A program made the translations under genes and the position numbers. A DNA stretch of 64,000 nucleotides from Euphorbia lathyris (taxonomy: Eukaryota; Streptophyta; Magnoliopsida; Malpighiales; Euphorbiaceae): assembly GCF_963576675.1 (NCBI RefSeq), contig NC_088918.1, positions 49,137,501 through 49,201,500 of the forward strand, written 5' to 3'. The notes under the pieces are model-generated. The model saw nothing but the letters and a program-made list of their open reading frames with translations. It searched no databases and was not told the origin of the DNA. Position 1 is the first letter of the stretch, and the number at the start of each line of letters is the position of its first letter. Below, in pieces: positions 31,433 through 41,416 of the stretch.

Positions 31433-34400
31433 TTATATAAGTTTAGGATTTTCATCCGTGCCAAGATTGAAAGTTGACATTTCTATTGTATTGATTTCAA
31501 ATATAGGCATGTTATATGAATGAGAATGCATGGAATGATCAGAATCAACATCAAGCAAGTAAGCAAAATCAGAATTCATTTCATTGATAGTGTTGGCGAG
31601 TACATCATCGGATTCAAATAAAGCAGTAATACAATTTTCATCATCGGGGTTCTCGGGTTTCTCATAATCCTTGGAGGTACTGGGCTCTTCCACCGCTCCC
31701 ACAGTTGCTTCAATAGTGATGACCTGCTCCTCGGCATTTAGATCTAACATCATGATCTCTTCGATGAAACAACTTGCCTTTCCTTTGCCCCAGTCGGTAA
31801 CATCATTGAAGATCTCAAAACCTGGCAGAATCTTTCCTTCGGTGCTAGTCCATGACTCATGAGCCCCCGAATAAACCTTCCCGTGGCCTTCATTCACAAA
31901 ATACTTTTTTAGGCCCACCTGTCCCTCACCGCCTGTGTTGGACAGACCTCCCAGATCATATCCCAAACCCCTCCGGGTTTTTTGACTCTTGAAGTCCGGA
32001 AATTCTGGCAACCCTTGATGGTGTGCTCCCAAGCCCATACCGGGGATGAAACCCCCTTTCATCATCTTCACCACATCGGCGGTCATGCTAGACTCGTAGA
32101 TCCCAGAAACTTGGAATCCGGAGAAAAGCTGAGGCTCAATTCCCAATGCCGCCACTGAACTCAATTTCTCAGCTCTGATCGTCACTATCTCCTCCCTAAA
32201 GGGAAACTTGATCATTTGGTGGAGCGTGGAGGGCACACCTCCTAGCTTATGGAACCATGGGCGTCCCAACAACACAGCAAAGGTCACTGGTATATCCAGC
32301 ACAGTGAACTCAGTTTCTTCCTCATGCGGCCCTACCTTCAGCTTGGCTTTAAAAACTCCTTCAATGTGCCTGCGGCTATCATCGTAGGCTCTGATCACAG
32401 TTTCCGAGGCAGTCAAGTCCCCTCTTTCCACTCCCAACTTGGACAAAAGTTTCAGCGGGCAAACATTAATGGCTGATCCATCATCAACCATCACACAGCT
32501 AGTCTTCTTCCCGTTAATTTCAGCTCGGATGTATAAAGGCTTGTTGTGAGCCTTTCCCTCTTCTGGGAGATCCTCATCGGTGAAGGTGATTTCAGTTCTC
32601 TTTCGGGCCATGATTGCCCCTACTAGTGCCGTCGGCTCAGTATCGGTAGAGACGACCAAATTCTGCAACTCTTTTATCAAATTCTCGCGGTGGTACTTAG
32701 AATGACATAGGACTTCCCACACCGTAGACCTAGCTTGTGTTTTCTTCAACTGCTCGAGGACTTGGTCATCTGGTTTGGGAGCCGATCCTTCCCCTATTTC
32801 TGTCTCAATCATGGGTGCCTTTCCCTCGGCCACTCGACCTGATCTTGTCATAACGGCAATCTCCGGCTCGTCATCAGATCCATCCCAGATATTGATAGGA
32901 ATTCTCCGATCGGCATCCTCCTCCTCCGAGGAACTCTCCCAAATGTCCAAAACCATCAGATCCATTACATGAGGGACGTTTGAGTTCAAATAAAAGGGAT
33001 CCGCCGATCCATACATGGCCCAGCCTATCAACTCCTCATAATCCCTGAGGGACACTCTGTTCATCCTTCTTGCCGCCATCGAAATGGCGCCTCTCTGTAT
33101 GCACATGAGCTGCAACTTATCACTCATCGTTTCATGACACTGCTCGTAGCGATACCTCCACCTCCTAGCGTAATCCACAAACGGTTCCTCGGGGAATTGC
33201 CTGATCCTATCCAGATCTTCCAGGGATCCCGTCCATGGAACATACATCTCATACCTCGACACAAACGCACCCCTAAGAGGTATCCAATGACCCATTTCTT
33301 CCTCTGATAGGCCTTGGTGCCACAACAAGGCTTCTTCCATGAGAGTTTCCGGGATATGTTCATGTAATTCACATTGAGGGAACCCAGCGTCATACATATG
33401 GTTGCGGAACAACCTTGCATGCTCAATGGGATCCCGATATCCGCCATACTTGTGCATTGCCAACACCGCTTCAGGTGTTTCATAAGAGGGTGAGTCCGGG
33501 GTTTGTTCCGCAAGCATCCATACTGTATATTCCTTAATGAACCTCTTGGTCATCGCGGCCCAATCGCACTTGATATGCATCGGGAGAGACATATACCACA
33601 TCAGCGGCTCTCCCATCAGTGAGTTGCAAAACAGACTGGTGATCTCTTCTTCTTTAAAACCCAACGGCCCCATGGCTGACAAGTAGAAGTGAAGGTGCTC
33701 CATTGGATCTTTGTTGCCATTATACTTACTGACCCTCGGTAATGGACGCTTGATAGGCCCAATCTGCAGCGCAAAGCATTCTGCGGTCCTATCCTTAGCT
33801 TTCTTGTACTTTTCTAGGAATAGATCAGACAGTCGTTCCCAATCATGCTTGTAGGAGTCGGGCAATGAATGGAACCACCTCAAAGGCTCACCTATCAATG
33901 AATGGTGGAAGCATAGAGCAATCTCATCCACCCCAAATGATTCGACAAACATATCATGCATATACTCGCGCAAGTGCACATCGGGATCCTCCACCCCACT
34001 GAATAGACTCAACTCTGGCACAATAGTTCGAGACGACCCTTCCCCGGTCTCTTCAACACTATCTTCATCATACGGTGCTCCGCCATCTAATTCTTCATCC
34101 ATCGGTTCACCCTCCTGCTCCTTGCCAAGGAAGGACACATATAAACCATTTCCAACATTACTCTTCTCATCGGAGTCCAACAACTCCTCTTCATTTTCCT
34201 CGAGGGATTCCATGACTAATCTTGCTCCGAGCCCAGACCTGATCGTGCTTACCCTATGGTTAGGCAATGGATTACGCCTAGTGGAAGGGTTCGCTGACGA
34301 AGGATCAGCTATCTTCTTTTCCTCAATCAAATCCTGAATCTCGTGTTTCAGTCTCTCGCAGTTCTCAATAGTGTGCCCATAATTACTGTGGAACTCGCAG

Positions 34401-34750
34401 TATCCCCTAGCTTGTATCTGTGGAGCAGGCGGTGCCTTGTTATAATGAGTGAGGGCTTTCAACAACCCCTTTTTCTGCAACCGTTCGAAAACTTTTGCGT
34501 AGGTCTGATCAGACTTGGCGAACTGCCTCTTCTTGATAGCATTAAGATCAAGCACTTTCACCGCAGCCGACTCTGTACTCGCGCTTGGCCCTCCGGCACT
34601 ATATCCAGACTTCGTCCACTTGGTATAAGCTTTCTTCGGCTCTCCGTCCCCCTCAACTGTCAAGGCGCAGCTATACATTTGATTGAAATCGGTAAAAGGC
34701 ATATACCGCAGCTCACTCTTAATATACGGTAATGTGTTCCTAATTACCAT
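31433..34750 (-). CDS. A3 gag remainder, extra capsid-like repeats, protease, G-patch-like segment
   Basis: 1105 open codons, the longest frame in the window. Residues 1-30 end the first capsid domain. A knuckle follows at 118-131 (C-x2-H-x4-H-x4-C) with LKHEIQDLIEEKKI. Residues 245-540 hold three more capsid-like blocks. An acidic linker precedes the protease around 738-850: VMVDDGSAINVCPLKLL with Asp at the active site and VLLGRPWFHKLGGVPST as the closing motif. Residues 896-931 (MMKGGFIPGMGLGAHHQG, then RGLGY) resemble a G-patch. An acidic tail runs to the TAA before RT. The first Met is not a start, because the gag frame continues upstream beyond a single TAG. Confidence 0.88.
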   Translation of the reverse strand: MVIRNTLPYIKSELRYMPFTDFNQMYSCALTVEGDGEPKKAYTKWTKSGYSAGGPSASTESAAVKVLDLNAIKKRQFAKSDQTYAKVFERLQKKGLLKALTHYNKAPPAPQIQARGYCEFHSNYGHTIENCERLKHEIQDLIEEKKIADPSSANPSTRRNPLPNHRVSTIRSGLGARLVMESLEENEEELLDSDEKSNVGNGLYVSFLGKEQEGEPMDEELDGGAPYDEDSVEETGEGSSRTIVPELSLFSGVEDPDVHLREYMHDMFVESFGVDEIALCFHHSLIGEPLRWFHSLPDSYKHDWERLSDLFLEKYKKAKDRTAECFALQIGPIKRPLPRVSKYNGNKDPMEHLHFYLSAMGPLGFKEEEITSLFCNSLMGEPLMWYMSLPMHIKCDWAAMTKRFIKEYTVWMLAEQTPDSPSYETPEAVLAMHKYGGYRDPIEHARLFRNHMYDAGFPQCELHEHIPETLMEEALLWHQGLSEEEMGHWIPLRGAFVSRYEMYVPWTGSLEDLDRIRQFPEEPFVDYARRWRYRYEQCHETMSDKLQLMCIQRGAISMAARRMNRVSLRDYEELIGWAMYGSADPFYLNSNVPHVMDLMVLDIWESSSEEEDADRRIPINIWDGSDDEPEIAVMTRSGRVAEGKAPMIETEIGEGSAPKPDDQVLEQLKKTQARSTVWEVLCHSKYHRENLIKELQNLVVSTDTEPTALVGAIMARKRTEITFTDEDLPEEGKAHNKPLYIRAEINGKKTSCVMVDDGSAINVCPLKLLSKLGVERGDLTASETVIRAYDDSRRHIEGVFKAKLKVGPHEEETEFTVLDIPVTFAVLLGRPWFHKLGGVPSTLHQMIKFPFREEIVTIRAEKLSSVAALGIEPQLFSGFQVSGIYESSMTADVVKMMKGGFIPGMGLGAHHQGLPEFPDFKSQKTRRGLGYDLGGLSNTGGEGQVGLKKYFVNEGHGKVYSGAHESWTSTEGKILPGFEIFNDVTDWGKGKASCFIEEIMMLDLNAEEQVITIEATVGAVEEPSTSKDYEKPENPDDENCITALFESDDVLANTINEMNSDFAYLLDVDSDHSMHSHSYNMPIFEINTIEMSTFNLGTDENPKLI
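33131..34018 (-). other. Three extra Gag capsid-like blocks in A3
   Basis: Each block repeats the signature of the canonical capsid domain encoded at 34796-35113. Opening motif: FDGTGDPTAHMNQY in the canonical copy; FSGVEDPDVHLREY, YNGNKDPMEHLHFY and YGGYRDPIEHARLF in the extras. Middle motif: LEGAALVWFHALP; LIGEPLRWFHSLP, LMGEPLMWYMSLP and LMEEALLWHQGLS. Third motif: DWKELAKSFIAQY; DWERLSDLFLEKY, DWAAMTKRFIKEY and HWIPLRGAFVSRY. The last block also keeps FVDYARRWRYRYEQC, matching FSDFVRRWRAKAAVM. They sit between knuckle and protease (residues about 245-320, 340-410 and 431-540). The homology is my own reading, without a profile search. Confidence 0.8.
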
Positions 34751-34777
34751 TCGGATCTGATCCTGCTCAAGCGGCTT

Positions 34778-35620
34778 CTATTTCATAACTGCAGCCTTGG
34801 CCCTCCATCTCCTCACAAAATCGGAAAAAGATTCCCCAGTCTGTTGCTTAGTGCTCTCTAGCTCCTTCAGAGTAACCTCAAGCATGGTGTTGAAGCTATA
34901 CTGAGCGATGAATGACTTCGCTAACTCCTTCCAATCTCTCTTCGTAACCATCGGCAACGCATGGAACCATACGAGGGCAGCCCCCTCCAGATAAGTATTA
35001 AACAGCCCCAGGACTTGATCCTCAGTCAGGATCGTGTGCTTCATTACCGCGACATACTGATTCATATGAGCCGTGGGATCTCCAGTTCCATCGAACTTCT
35101 TCATGTCCGGGAGCCGGAATTTCAAAGGCAAAGCAGTTACCGATAAGCAGTTTTTCAAATTATAAAAGTCCTGACTCCCGGAACTTCCCCCACGCAGATC
35201 CTGCACTTCCTGAGTGATGTGCTGCTTCCACTCCTCTTCCTTAGCTTTCTCTTTCTCAAGTTGTTTCTGGATATAATCCTGATAGTCATCCTCGTTCCTG
35301 AAGCGGGGACCGGTGTTCACTTCATTCTCAGCGCGCTTACTACCACTCTTGTTATCCTTCAATGCCAGCTCAGCTAGCTGGGCCAAAATTGCGGCCAACT
35401 GATCATTAATGTTGTTCACAGAATTTTCTAATTTGGCCACTTTTTCGTCGGTCGCAGACATACTGGCAGAAGACTGAGTATACTCGGACGAAGGTGATTC
35501 AGAAGCCACAACTGCTGATTTGGAACTGTCAATCTGTAGCTGATCAAACTGCCTGACTAGCCGGTTACTCTCGCGAAACCACAACCGCCTAATGATGAAG
35601 TATGCGCGAACGGCATCCAT
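34778..35620 (-). CDS. A3 gag N-terminal region and capsid domain
   Basis: 280 codons starting at the first ATG of the gag frame. Residues 55-140 look helical, with a charged stretch QLEKEKAKEEEWKQHITQEV that could form a coiled coil. Residues 170-275 are the retrotransposon Gag capsid domain (MKKFDGTGDPTAHMNQY, ALVWFHALP, DFVRRWRAKAAVM). The frame ends in TAG and then continues into the 1105-codon segment. The 50 bp upstream of the ATG are shared with A1, which supports this start. The product would assemble the virus-like particle in the cytoplasm. Confidence 0.9.
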   Translation of the reverse strand: MDAVRAYFIIRRLWFRESNRLVRQFDQLQIDSSKSAVVASESPSSEYTQSSASMSATDEKVAKLENSVNNINDQLAAILAQLAELALKDNKSGSKRAENEVNTGPRFRNEDDYQDYIQKQLEKEKAKEEEWKQHITQEVQDLRGGSSGSQDFYNLKNCLSVTALPLKFRLPDMKKFDGTGDPTAHMNQYVAVMKHTILTEDQVLGLFNTYLEGAALVWFHALPMVTKRDWKELAKSFIAQYSFNTMLEVTLKELESTKQQTGESFSDFVRRWRAKAAVMK

Positions 35621-37541
35621 TAGTATGTATGCATGATTTTATATGCATGATTCGTGGTGTGTGCGTTTATTTATTTACGAATATATAAGATAAGAAGAAC
35701 AAACGTCAGTCTAATTACACGTATCACAGCATCTCTCTTCCACCCTTATTCCTCCACACACTCGATGGTCCAAGTCTCTTTCTTAGGATTTTGGTTTGGG
35801 GCTCACGTTGCGGTCTAGGGGACGCGTGATGCCGTCGATTATTGCGGAAAAGTAAATCATTCATCAGACAATACAGTTCGTTTTAACGTATTAGCGTTTA
35901 GTGACTAAGATATCGACCAAATGGATTGTCCTTTTGAATAACTCGTCTTTTGTTATTTCACGAGATGCATCAGTTCTGGTTTTGACACCCTTTGAACGCA
36001 TCTCGGATTTTAGACGTGGTACGAGTTATTCCTCTGGTTCAATCATTCGTTATTGACAATGACTCGTTCCCTTTTGTTCGCGTGGGTTCATGTCTCGATT
36101 TTTGGATTACGACAGGATCTTTTGGATCTATCGAGAGACGCAACCACGTGTTTGTTTAGTGATGAATCACTTTTTGGATTTTTTCTTAGGGAACGGACTC
36201 ATCGCGTAACGCGTTTGTTTTTAGCGTCAAGAATCCGTTTGCTCATTTTGGCTATATGAGAAGACAGCGAGTCTTATTTGAGCGCACGGTAATCTTTCGG
36301 CTAGCAACAACTCTTTATTTCTTCCCATCTACGGGATATATCACCCTAACGTGGTTGTAGAAAATCAACGTTTCGTTGAATCGCATGCTTATTCGAAGCA
36401 GGGATATTACCGTTCTTTTTCAGTTAGGCACGAGTCAAGCAAACACGCAGATCGGGCCATACTTTTTGTAGTTTTGGTAACGGTCGAAATGATCGAGCCA
36501 TTAGTCAAACCCACAGTCTCGTCCATATGGCGCAATTATGCGGTTTACCTTAATTCGGCTTTATGATTTTAAACGGCGTATATACCGGCTCGAGGCATGT
36601 ATTTAACGGCATTTGGTTCATTTTCTTTAACTACTCTCGGGATGGATATATATCATAGATACAGAATGATTTTGGTCGTTTGTTTATTTTTGCTTTTCTT
36701 TTATTTTCTTAGTCACTTTCGCGGACACGTCCATTTCTCTCAAGAACAACACAAGGCATAACGTAAGAGCTCGTCTTTTATTCAGAAGGGATGAGCCGTG
36801 TTTGCGAAACTCTTTACGTTACAACGGGGTCGTTCGAAACAGAAATGTTCTTTGTTTTCGTTTTGTCATAATCTCGTTTTATCCCAACCTATTTAAAGAA
36901 TGTGAATAACGGCTACCGTTAATATAGTCTTTTGAATCGAGATATAACTATCCTTAATACCAAACCGATTCATACTAATACGTGCTTACGTCATAACGTA
37001 TTTCCTGAACATGTGCCTTCTTCGGGACACGGAAAGGGACCAGGCGGGTCGCACAAGTTCATTCATACGAGATGACTAAGTCGTCTTTAGTTCGAATCGT
37101 TTCGATGTTTTGGGGTAGTTTGTACATCGGTTTAAGAGTATATATTAACGTATCGTTTCATTTTCTTTACATATTTTAGGATTAGACACGTATCATGGCA
37201 ATTTGAAAACACGAACTGATTCATTTATCACATCAAAAATAGTAACGGGTAATCCTATGGCAACTTCTAAGGCTACTATATGCTGACACGGCTGATCGCG
37301 GGACCTTACAGGACCGCATAAATTCGCCCCTAACGAATGGATGGGGACCCTTTGGCGCCTTACTGTAAGGGGGAACTTACACTAGCCTCTTTCGAGCGAC
37401 GAATGGACTCTCGCTAGAGGTTTCGCGGAAATTACCCAAAAGGTTTGCAATAATGCTTATGAATGCATATGAAACGAAATAATACGATCCATCCCTGTTA
37501 AGGGCTTAATACACGCCTTCCGGAATCAAATTTCTCGCTTC
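35621..37541 (-). other. A3 leader, no gene seen
   Basis: About 1.9 kb between primer site and gag. Only short frames are present (61-71 codons on the + strand), and none looks like a protein. Long leaders are usual in Tat/Ogre elements. The block next to gag (35620-35675, ATGCATGATTCGTGGTGTG) is shared with A1. The rest does not visibly match the A1 leader. Confidence 0.6.
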
Positions 37542-37559
37542 CCCAGCAGAGTCGTCACT
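37542..37559 (-). promoter_or_regulatory. A3 primer-binding site candidate
   Basis: On the reverse strand, two bases after the LTR, TGACGACTCTGCTGGGG starts. Apart from A for G at the third base it resembles a TGGCGACTCTGCTGGGG type of site. I do not assign the tRNA. Confidence 0.6.
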
Positions 37560-40465
37560 CGTTAGACAAGGTGCCGAACGGCCTCGCCCGGGCGGACCGG
37601 GGGGTGGACACCTTATGGCGACATAAGCGGTGATTGGCGCCGAAAGCAACCAATCGTGGAATCAAGCTGCTCGACAGGACCGGAGCTCGGAGTATGGAAG
37701 AGTCGCCACCCACGAATGGGAAAATGAACACCGATCCCTTACGGGAGACCGGTGAGGGTTCGGAAAACTTTGGTACGAGCCGAGAAGGCTAGCTCATTTC
37801 CAGAGAAAGGCTACTAGGCACCCCGACATCGCCCGGTTATGAACCACCGGCCTCCTGCTCATCGTGTTAGGCGATAACGGACTAATCGCATATTTCTTTG
37901 AGTTTAAAATTCATTTGAAACCTTTTCTTTCTCGCTTTGAAAACCGTTTTGAACATGTCGTTAAAAGCCATTTTAGTAAAGAATCACCCATTTTGCATAA
38001 ATTTAAAATACATAGGAGAGAGAGGGGGAGAAGAGAGAATTGATTTATTCACAGTGTGATTTTATGTCTTAGTCTATACACTAATTCTAAGCTAATCCCA
38101 TTCCCCAAAAATGAGTTTATTTACATGGTTCGTACCTTAATCGCCGTTGGAACGATTTAGGTACGTTTCAAAGCCATGTTAATGATGATTACTCGAATCG
38201 CCGTTGGAACGACTTGAGCATTTGAAAACGTTGAGCAAACAGTTTTAATCTAAAAACGTGATTAAGCATACAAGTCAATTTATTTTGTACAAAACCATTT
38301 AGTTAGGAAAGCAATTCAAAACTTCATTATTTACAACGAAACAATTTACAATGTTCGCTTAATCCGTCGTTGGAACGGATTAAGGTTTCAACACGTGATG
38401 TTTTGGAAACGGTTTAAAAATGACAAAAAAAAATTATTTACACTTTAGGAATATCTAGAAAAACTTTTAATTTAAACAAACAACTTGAAATATCTTTTTG
38501 TCTTTTATTTTCCCCTTTTCATTCAATTAACCTTTACTTGAACATAATTACAACACTTACTAATTAAACCCAAATTCACCCAACCCAAATACTTTTTAAA
38601 ACATATATATATATATAGGAAATTCAAAAAAAGAGGAAATAAATATACTTATGTATATGAATATACACTATGGCAAAATAATAATAATACTTATATAAAA
38701 AAGGTAAAATAATAATGTATATATGAATTAATAAGTAAAAGTGGTAGTAAGTATAATACTAGATATGATACACATTTTATTTTAACTTGAGAATATGTAA
38801 AAAGTAATGGATAAAGTTTATAAATAAGAAAACCATATTTAAACTAAAATAGTTTTTATACATAATAAATATATGGAGGATAACCCACCCAAAACAATAA
38901 AAGGAAAATATACATATATACATATAGCCTTTATAAAACCAAATTAATGAAAATCATACCCAAATATACAAAATAGGTATTCAATAGTAAGTTATTACTA
39001 GTCATATACTTTGAAAATAATTTTAATAATCCTATTACATATTTATACATATACCTATACAAGAATAAATGTAAAAAAGATGAGAAAATGGTTGGGAAAA
39101 TGGATTTTTTAAGTTCCAGCAGCTTTACCGACGGAAAATCCGTCGGTAACCCGCTTTTAGTGACAGAAAACGGCAATTTACAGAAATAGTCCAACAGTTT
39201 CCAGATTTTATCAAAAACATTAGATCTACTCTATTTTGTCATTTTAGCCTCCAAACTATCCCAAATCGGGTCATGGTTTGTAACGGAGGATTCTAAAACG
39301 ACGTTTTATTGAAAATAACGGTTCAAAACATTTATAAAACAACGGATCTACGACGTTTGGATCCCGAACTACCCTTGAATCGGGTCACGGTTCGTATTGG
39401 GATCCAAAACGAAGTTTTTATTTCAAAACTAAAACCAAATACTTGTTCAAATGCAAAACAAAAAATTAACTTAACAAATCTAAACAGTAAAAGTGTAAAA
39501 AACAAATAAATAAATAGATTCAAACAATAAAAAGAGATGAATAAATAAACGGGTCTAGTTCTTCGGATTATTACCTCTCAATCGGTAATAGGAATGCCAA
39601 ATCAAGTCGATTGATAGTGTTTTGAGTCGGATTTTTTTTGTGTTTTTGCTTTGTTCGGGTCTCGGAGAATTTTTCCAGGGGTTCGGATTTTTTTCCTCCT
39701 CCCAAATGTATTAGGGCTCCATCCTATTTATAGGCATGGAGCCTTAACAATTAAGATTGCTTTGGCTTGTAGCCTAAGGGTAGGCTCCAAGCAAAGCTAA
39801 ATTGCTTACTCTTGACTTGGAGCCAAGGGTAAGCTAATTTGGCTTAATGATATATCATTATAATTATATGTATTATTATTTTTTTTTTTATATAATAAAT
39901 CCTATGTAACATTGCACTTGGCCGAATGCCAAGTGCAGGAGCTAGGCCTGGGCGGCCCAGTCCCCGTCACGGGCCGTCCAACGGCCCGTGACGTAAATAC
40001 CGGCCCCATCAGGGGCCGCGTTTAAACCTATATTGAAAAATAAATATAAAATACTCCTAAAATTAACCAAAACTAAAAAATGATTTTTATCAAAAATATT
40101 TTTACCAAAACCGATTTTATAAAATTAGCTTTTATAAAATTGGTCTTTTTACAAAACTCTCTTTTTATTTTTCGAGTTTTAAAACAAAACCCTTATTGAC
40201 CCGAAATTTTATTAATAATAAAATTAATAAGAAAATGACACGAAATACTCCGAACTTGGCGAGACGGTTTAAGATTTCATTCGCGGAACACATTCGCCCG
40301 TCATCTCGATTCGATTTCCGAATTCGATCAAACCGGTCTCCACGATTCCTTTGAACAACGTTTTTTTATTTATTATTTTTATTGACTCATCATTTATTTT
40401 AATCGACTGATTCGGATCCCTTTTTATAATTTTTCTTCATCGATCCTCCGACCCCGGTGTCTACA
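37560..40465 (-). mobile_element. A3 5' LTR
   Basis: 2906 bp. The inner terminal base is changed (CTAACG instead of CTAACA on the reverse strand). In its first 300 bp it differs from the 3' LTR at about nine places, mostly C/T or G/A changes. The AT-rich middle is nearly identical. The TATA inverted repeat (39715-39743), the downstream hairpin and the 13-bp GC-rich hairpin (39965-39993) are all present. Confidence 0.92.
39715..39743 (-). promoter_or_regulatory. A3 5' LTR TATA box inside an inverted repeat
   Basis: GGCTCCAT and ATGGAGCC flank CCTATTTATAGG, giving TATAAATA on the reverse strand. As part of the 5' LTR this would be the promoter of the genomic RNA of A3. Confidence 0.78.
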
Positions 40466-40470
40466 ACACT

Positions 40471-41410
40471 CTAGGACTCATTCATTCAGATGTATGCGGT
40501 CCTATGTCAGTCCAAGCAAGAGGAGGATTCAGATACTTCATTAGCTTCATAGACGACCATACACGATATGGTTATATCTACTTGATGAAGCACAAATCCG
40601 AAGCTTTTGAGAAATTCAAATGCTTCAATAATGAAGTAGAAAATCAACTAGAAAAGAAAATAAAGACACTTCGATCCGATCGAGGTGGCGAATATCTTTC
40701 AGATGATTTTCTGAATTATCTAACTGAATGTGGAATTTGCTCATAATGGACACCTCCCTATACACCACAACACAATGGTGTATCCGAGAGGAGGAACCGT
40801 ACCCTACTAGATATGGTACGATCCATGATGAGCATTGCATTACTTCCAAAGACATTCTAGGGCTATGCCTTGGAAACCGCCCTCTTCACCCTAAATCGAG
40901 TACCAACTAAATCCGCTAGTTCCACACCATATGAATTGTTCGTTGGTAGGAAACCCATATTCTCATTCATGAGAGTATGGGGTTGTTCAGCATTTGTCAA
41001 ACGCATTGCGTCTGAAAAACTAGATTCTAAATCTGATAAATGTTTCTTCATTGGATACCCTAAGGAAACTATGGGATATTACTTCTATCATCCAGATGAT
41101 CAGAAAGTGATAGTATCCAAGCACGCAACTTTCTTAGAGAAAGAGTTTCTCGAAGAAACACAAAAGGGAAGCATGATTGAACTTGAAGAAGTTCAAGAAG
41201 AAGAAACACCGACTGAAACAACAGAGGCGGTTGAGGTGCCCGAAGCAGTCCCATTAGATGAGACTGCAATGCCACCTATTCATAGATCATAAAGAGTTCG
41301 TGAACTCCCAGTTAGATATGGTTTTCTAGTGGGAGACGATGACGAGGTTCTCGTGTTAGACGACGAACCCAAAAACTACGAAGAGGCTCTTACTAGTCCA
41401 GATTCTAAAA
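40471..41410 (+). pseudogene. C2 integrase core
   Basis: Continuation of the C2 polyprotein to the right of A3. Visible: LIHSDVCGPM (first Asp), FISFIDDHTRYGYIYLM, RSDRGGEYLSDDF (second Asp) and [20 protein letters not shown] (Glu), the Copia integrase triad. The GKx/LETALFTLNRVPTK and TPYELFVGRKP motifs and an acidic linker follow. Stops occur at 40744-40746 (TAA), about 40859 (TAG) and 41290-41292 (TAA), and the frame shifts by one base near 41410, just before RT. An intact protein would insert element DNA into the genome. Confidence 0.85.
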
Positions 41411-41416
41411 CATGGC

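Larger units (their letters stand above)
28226..35620 (-). pseudogene. A3 gag-pol: single frame with six in-frame stops
   Basis: All coding blocks from the gag ATG at 35620 to the pol end at 28226 lie in one reading frame, 2465 codons. Six stops interrupt it: 34778-34780 TAG, 31433-31435 TAA, 30620-30622 TAG, 30338-30340 TAG, 29429-29431 TAA and 29111-29113 TAA. No frameshift is needed anywhere. Order: Gag capsid, knuckle, three extra capsid-like blocks, protease, G-patch-like segment, RT, RNase H, second (archaeal-type) RNase H, integrase. An intact version would make the particle, copy RNA to DNA and integrate it. This copy is not expected to make a full product. Confidence 0.9.
22143..40465 (-). 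mobile_element. A3: nearly complete 18.3-kb Tat-like Gypsy element
   Basis: Bounded by TGTTAGAC and GTCTACA and by the duplication ACACT (22138-22142 and 40466-40470). Read on the reverse strand: 5' LTR, primer site, 1.9-kb leader, gag, three extra capsid-like blocks, protease, RT, RNase H plus a second RNase H, integrase, spacer, antisense ORF, four satellite arrays, polypurine tract, 3' LTR. The double RNase H, the size and the antisense ORF place it in the Tat/Ogre branch. It inserted into the coding region of C2. Confidence 0.94.

Noticed and set aside
31433..31435. TAA between protease and RT as a programmed recoding or intron signal, as in Ogre elements
   Set aside because: The frame is the same on both sides, no convincing splice pair was seen, and five similar stops occur elsewhere in the frame.
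36053..36566. Forward frames in the A3 leader as an extra ORF
   Set aside because: Only 68-71 codons, no similarity to known accessory ORFs, and no splice context.
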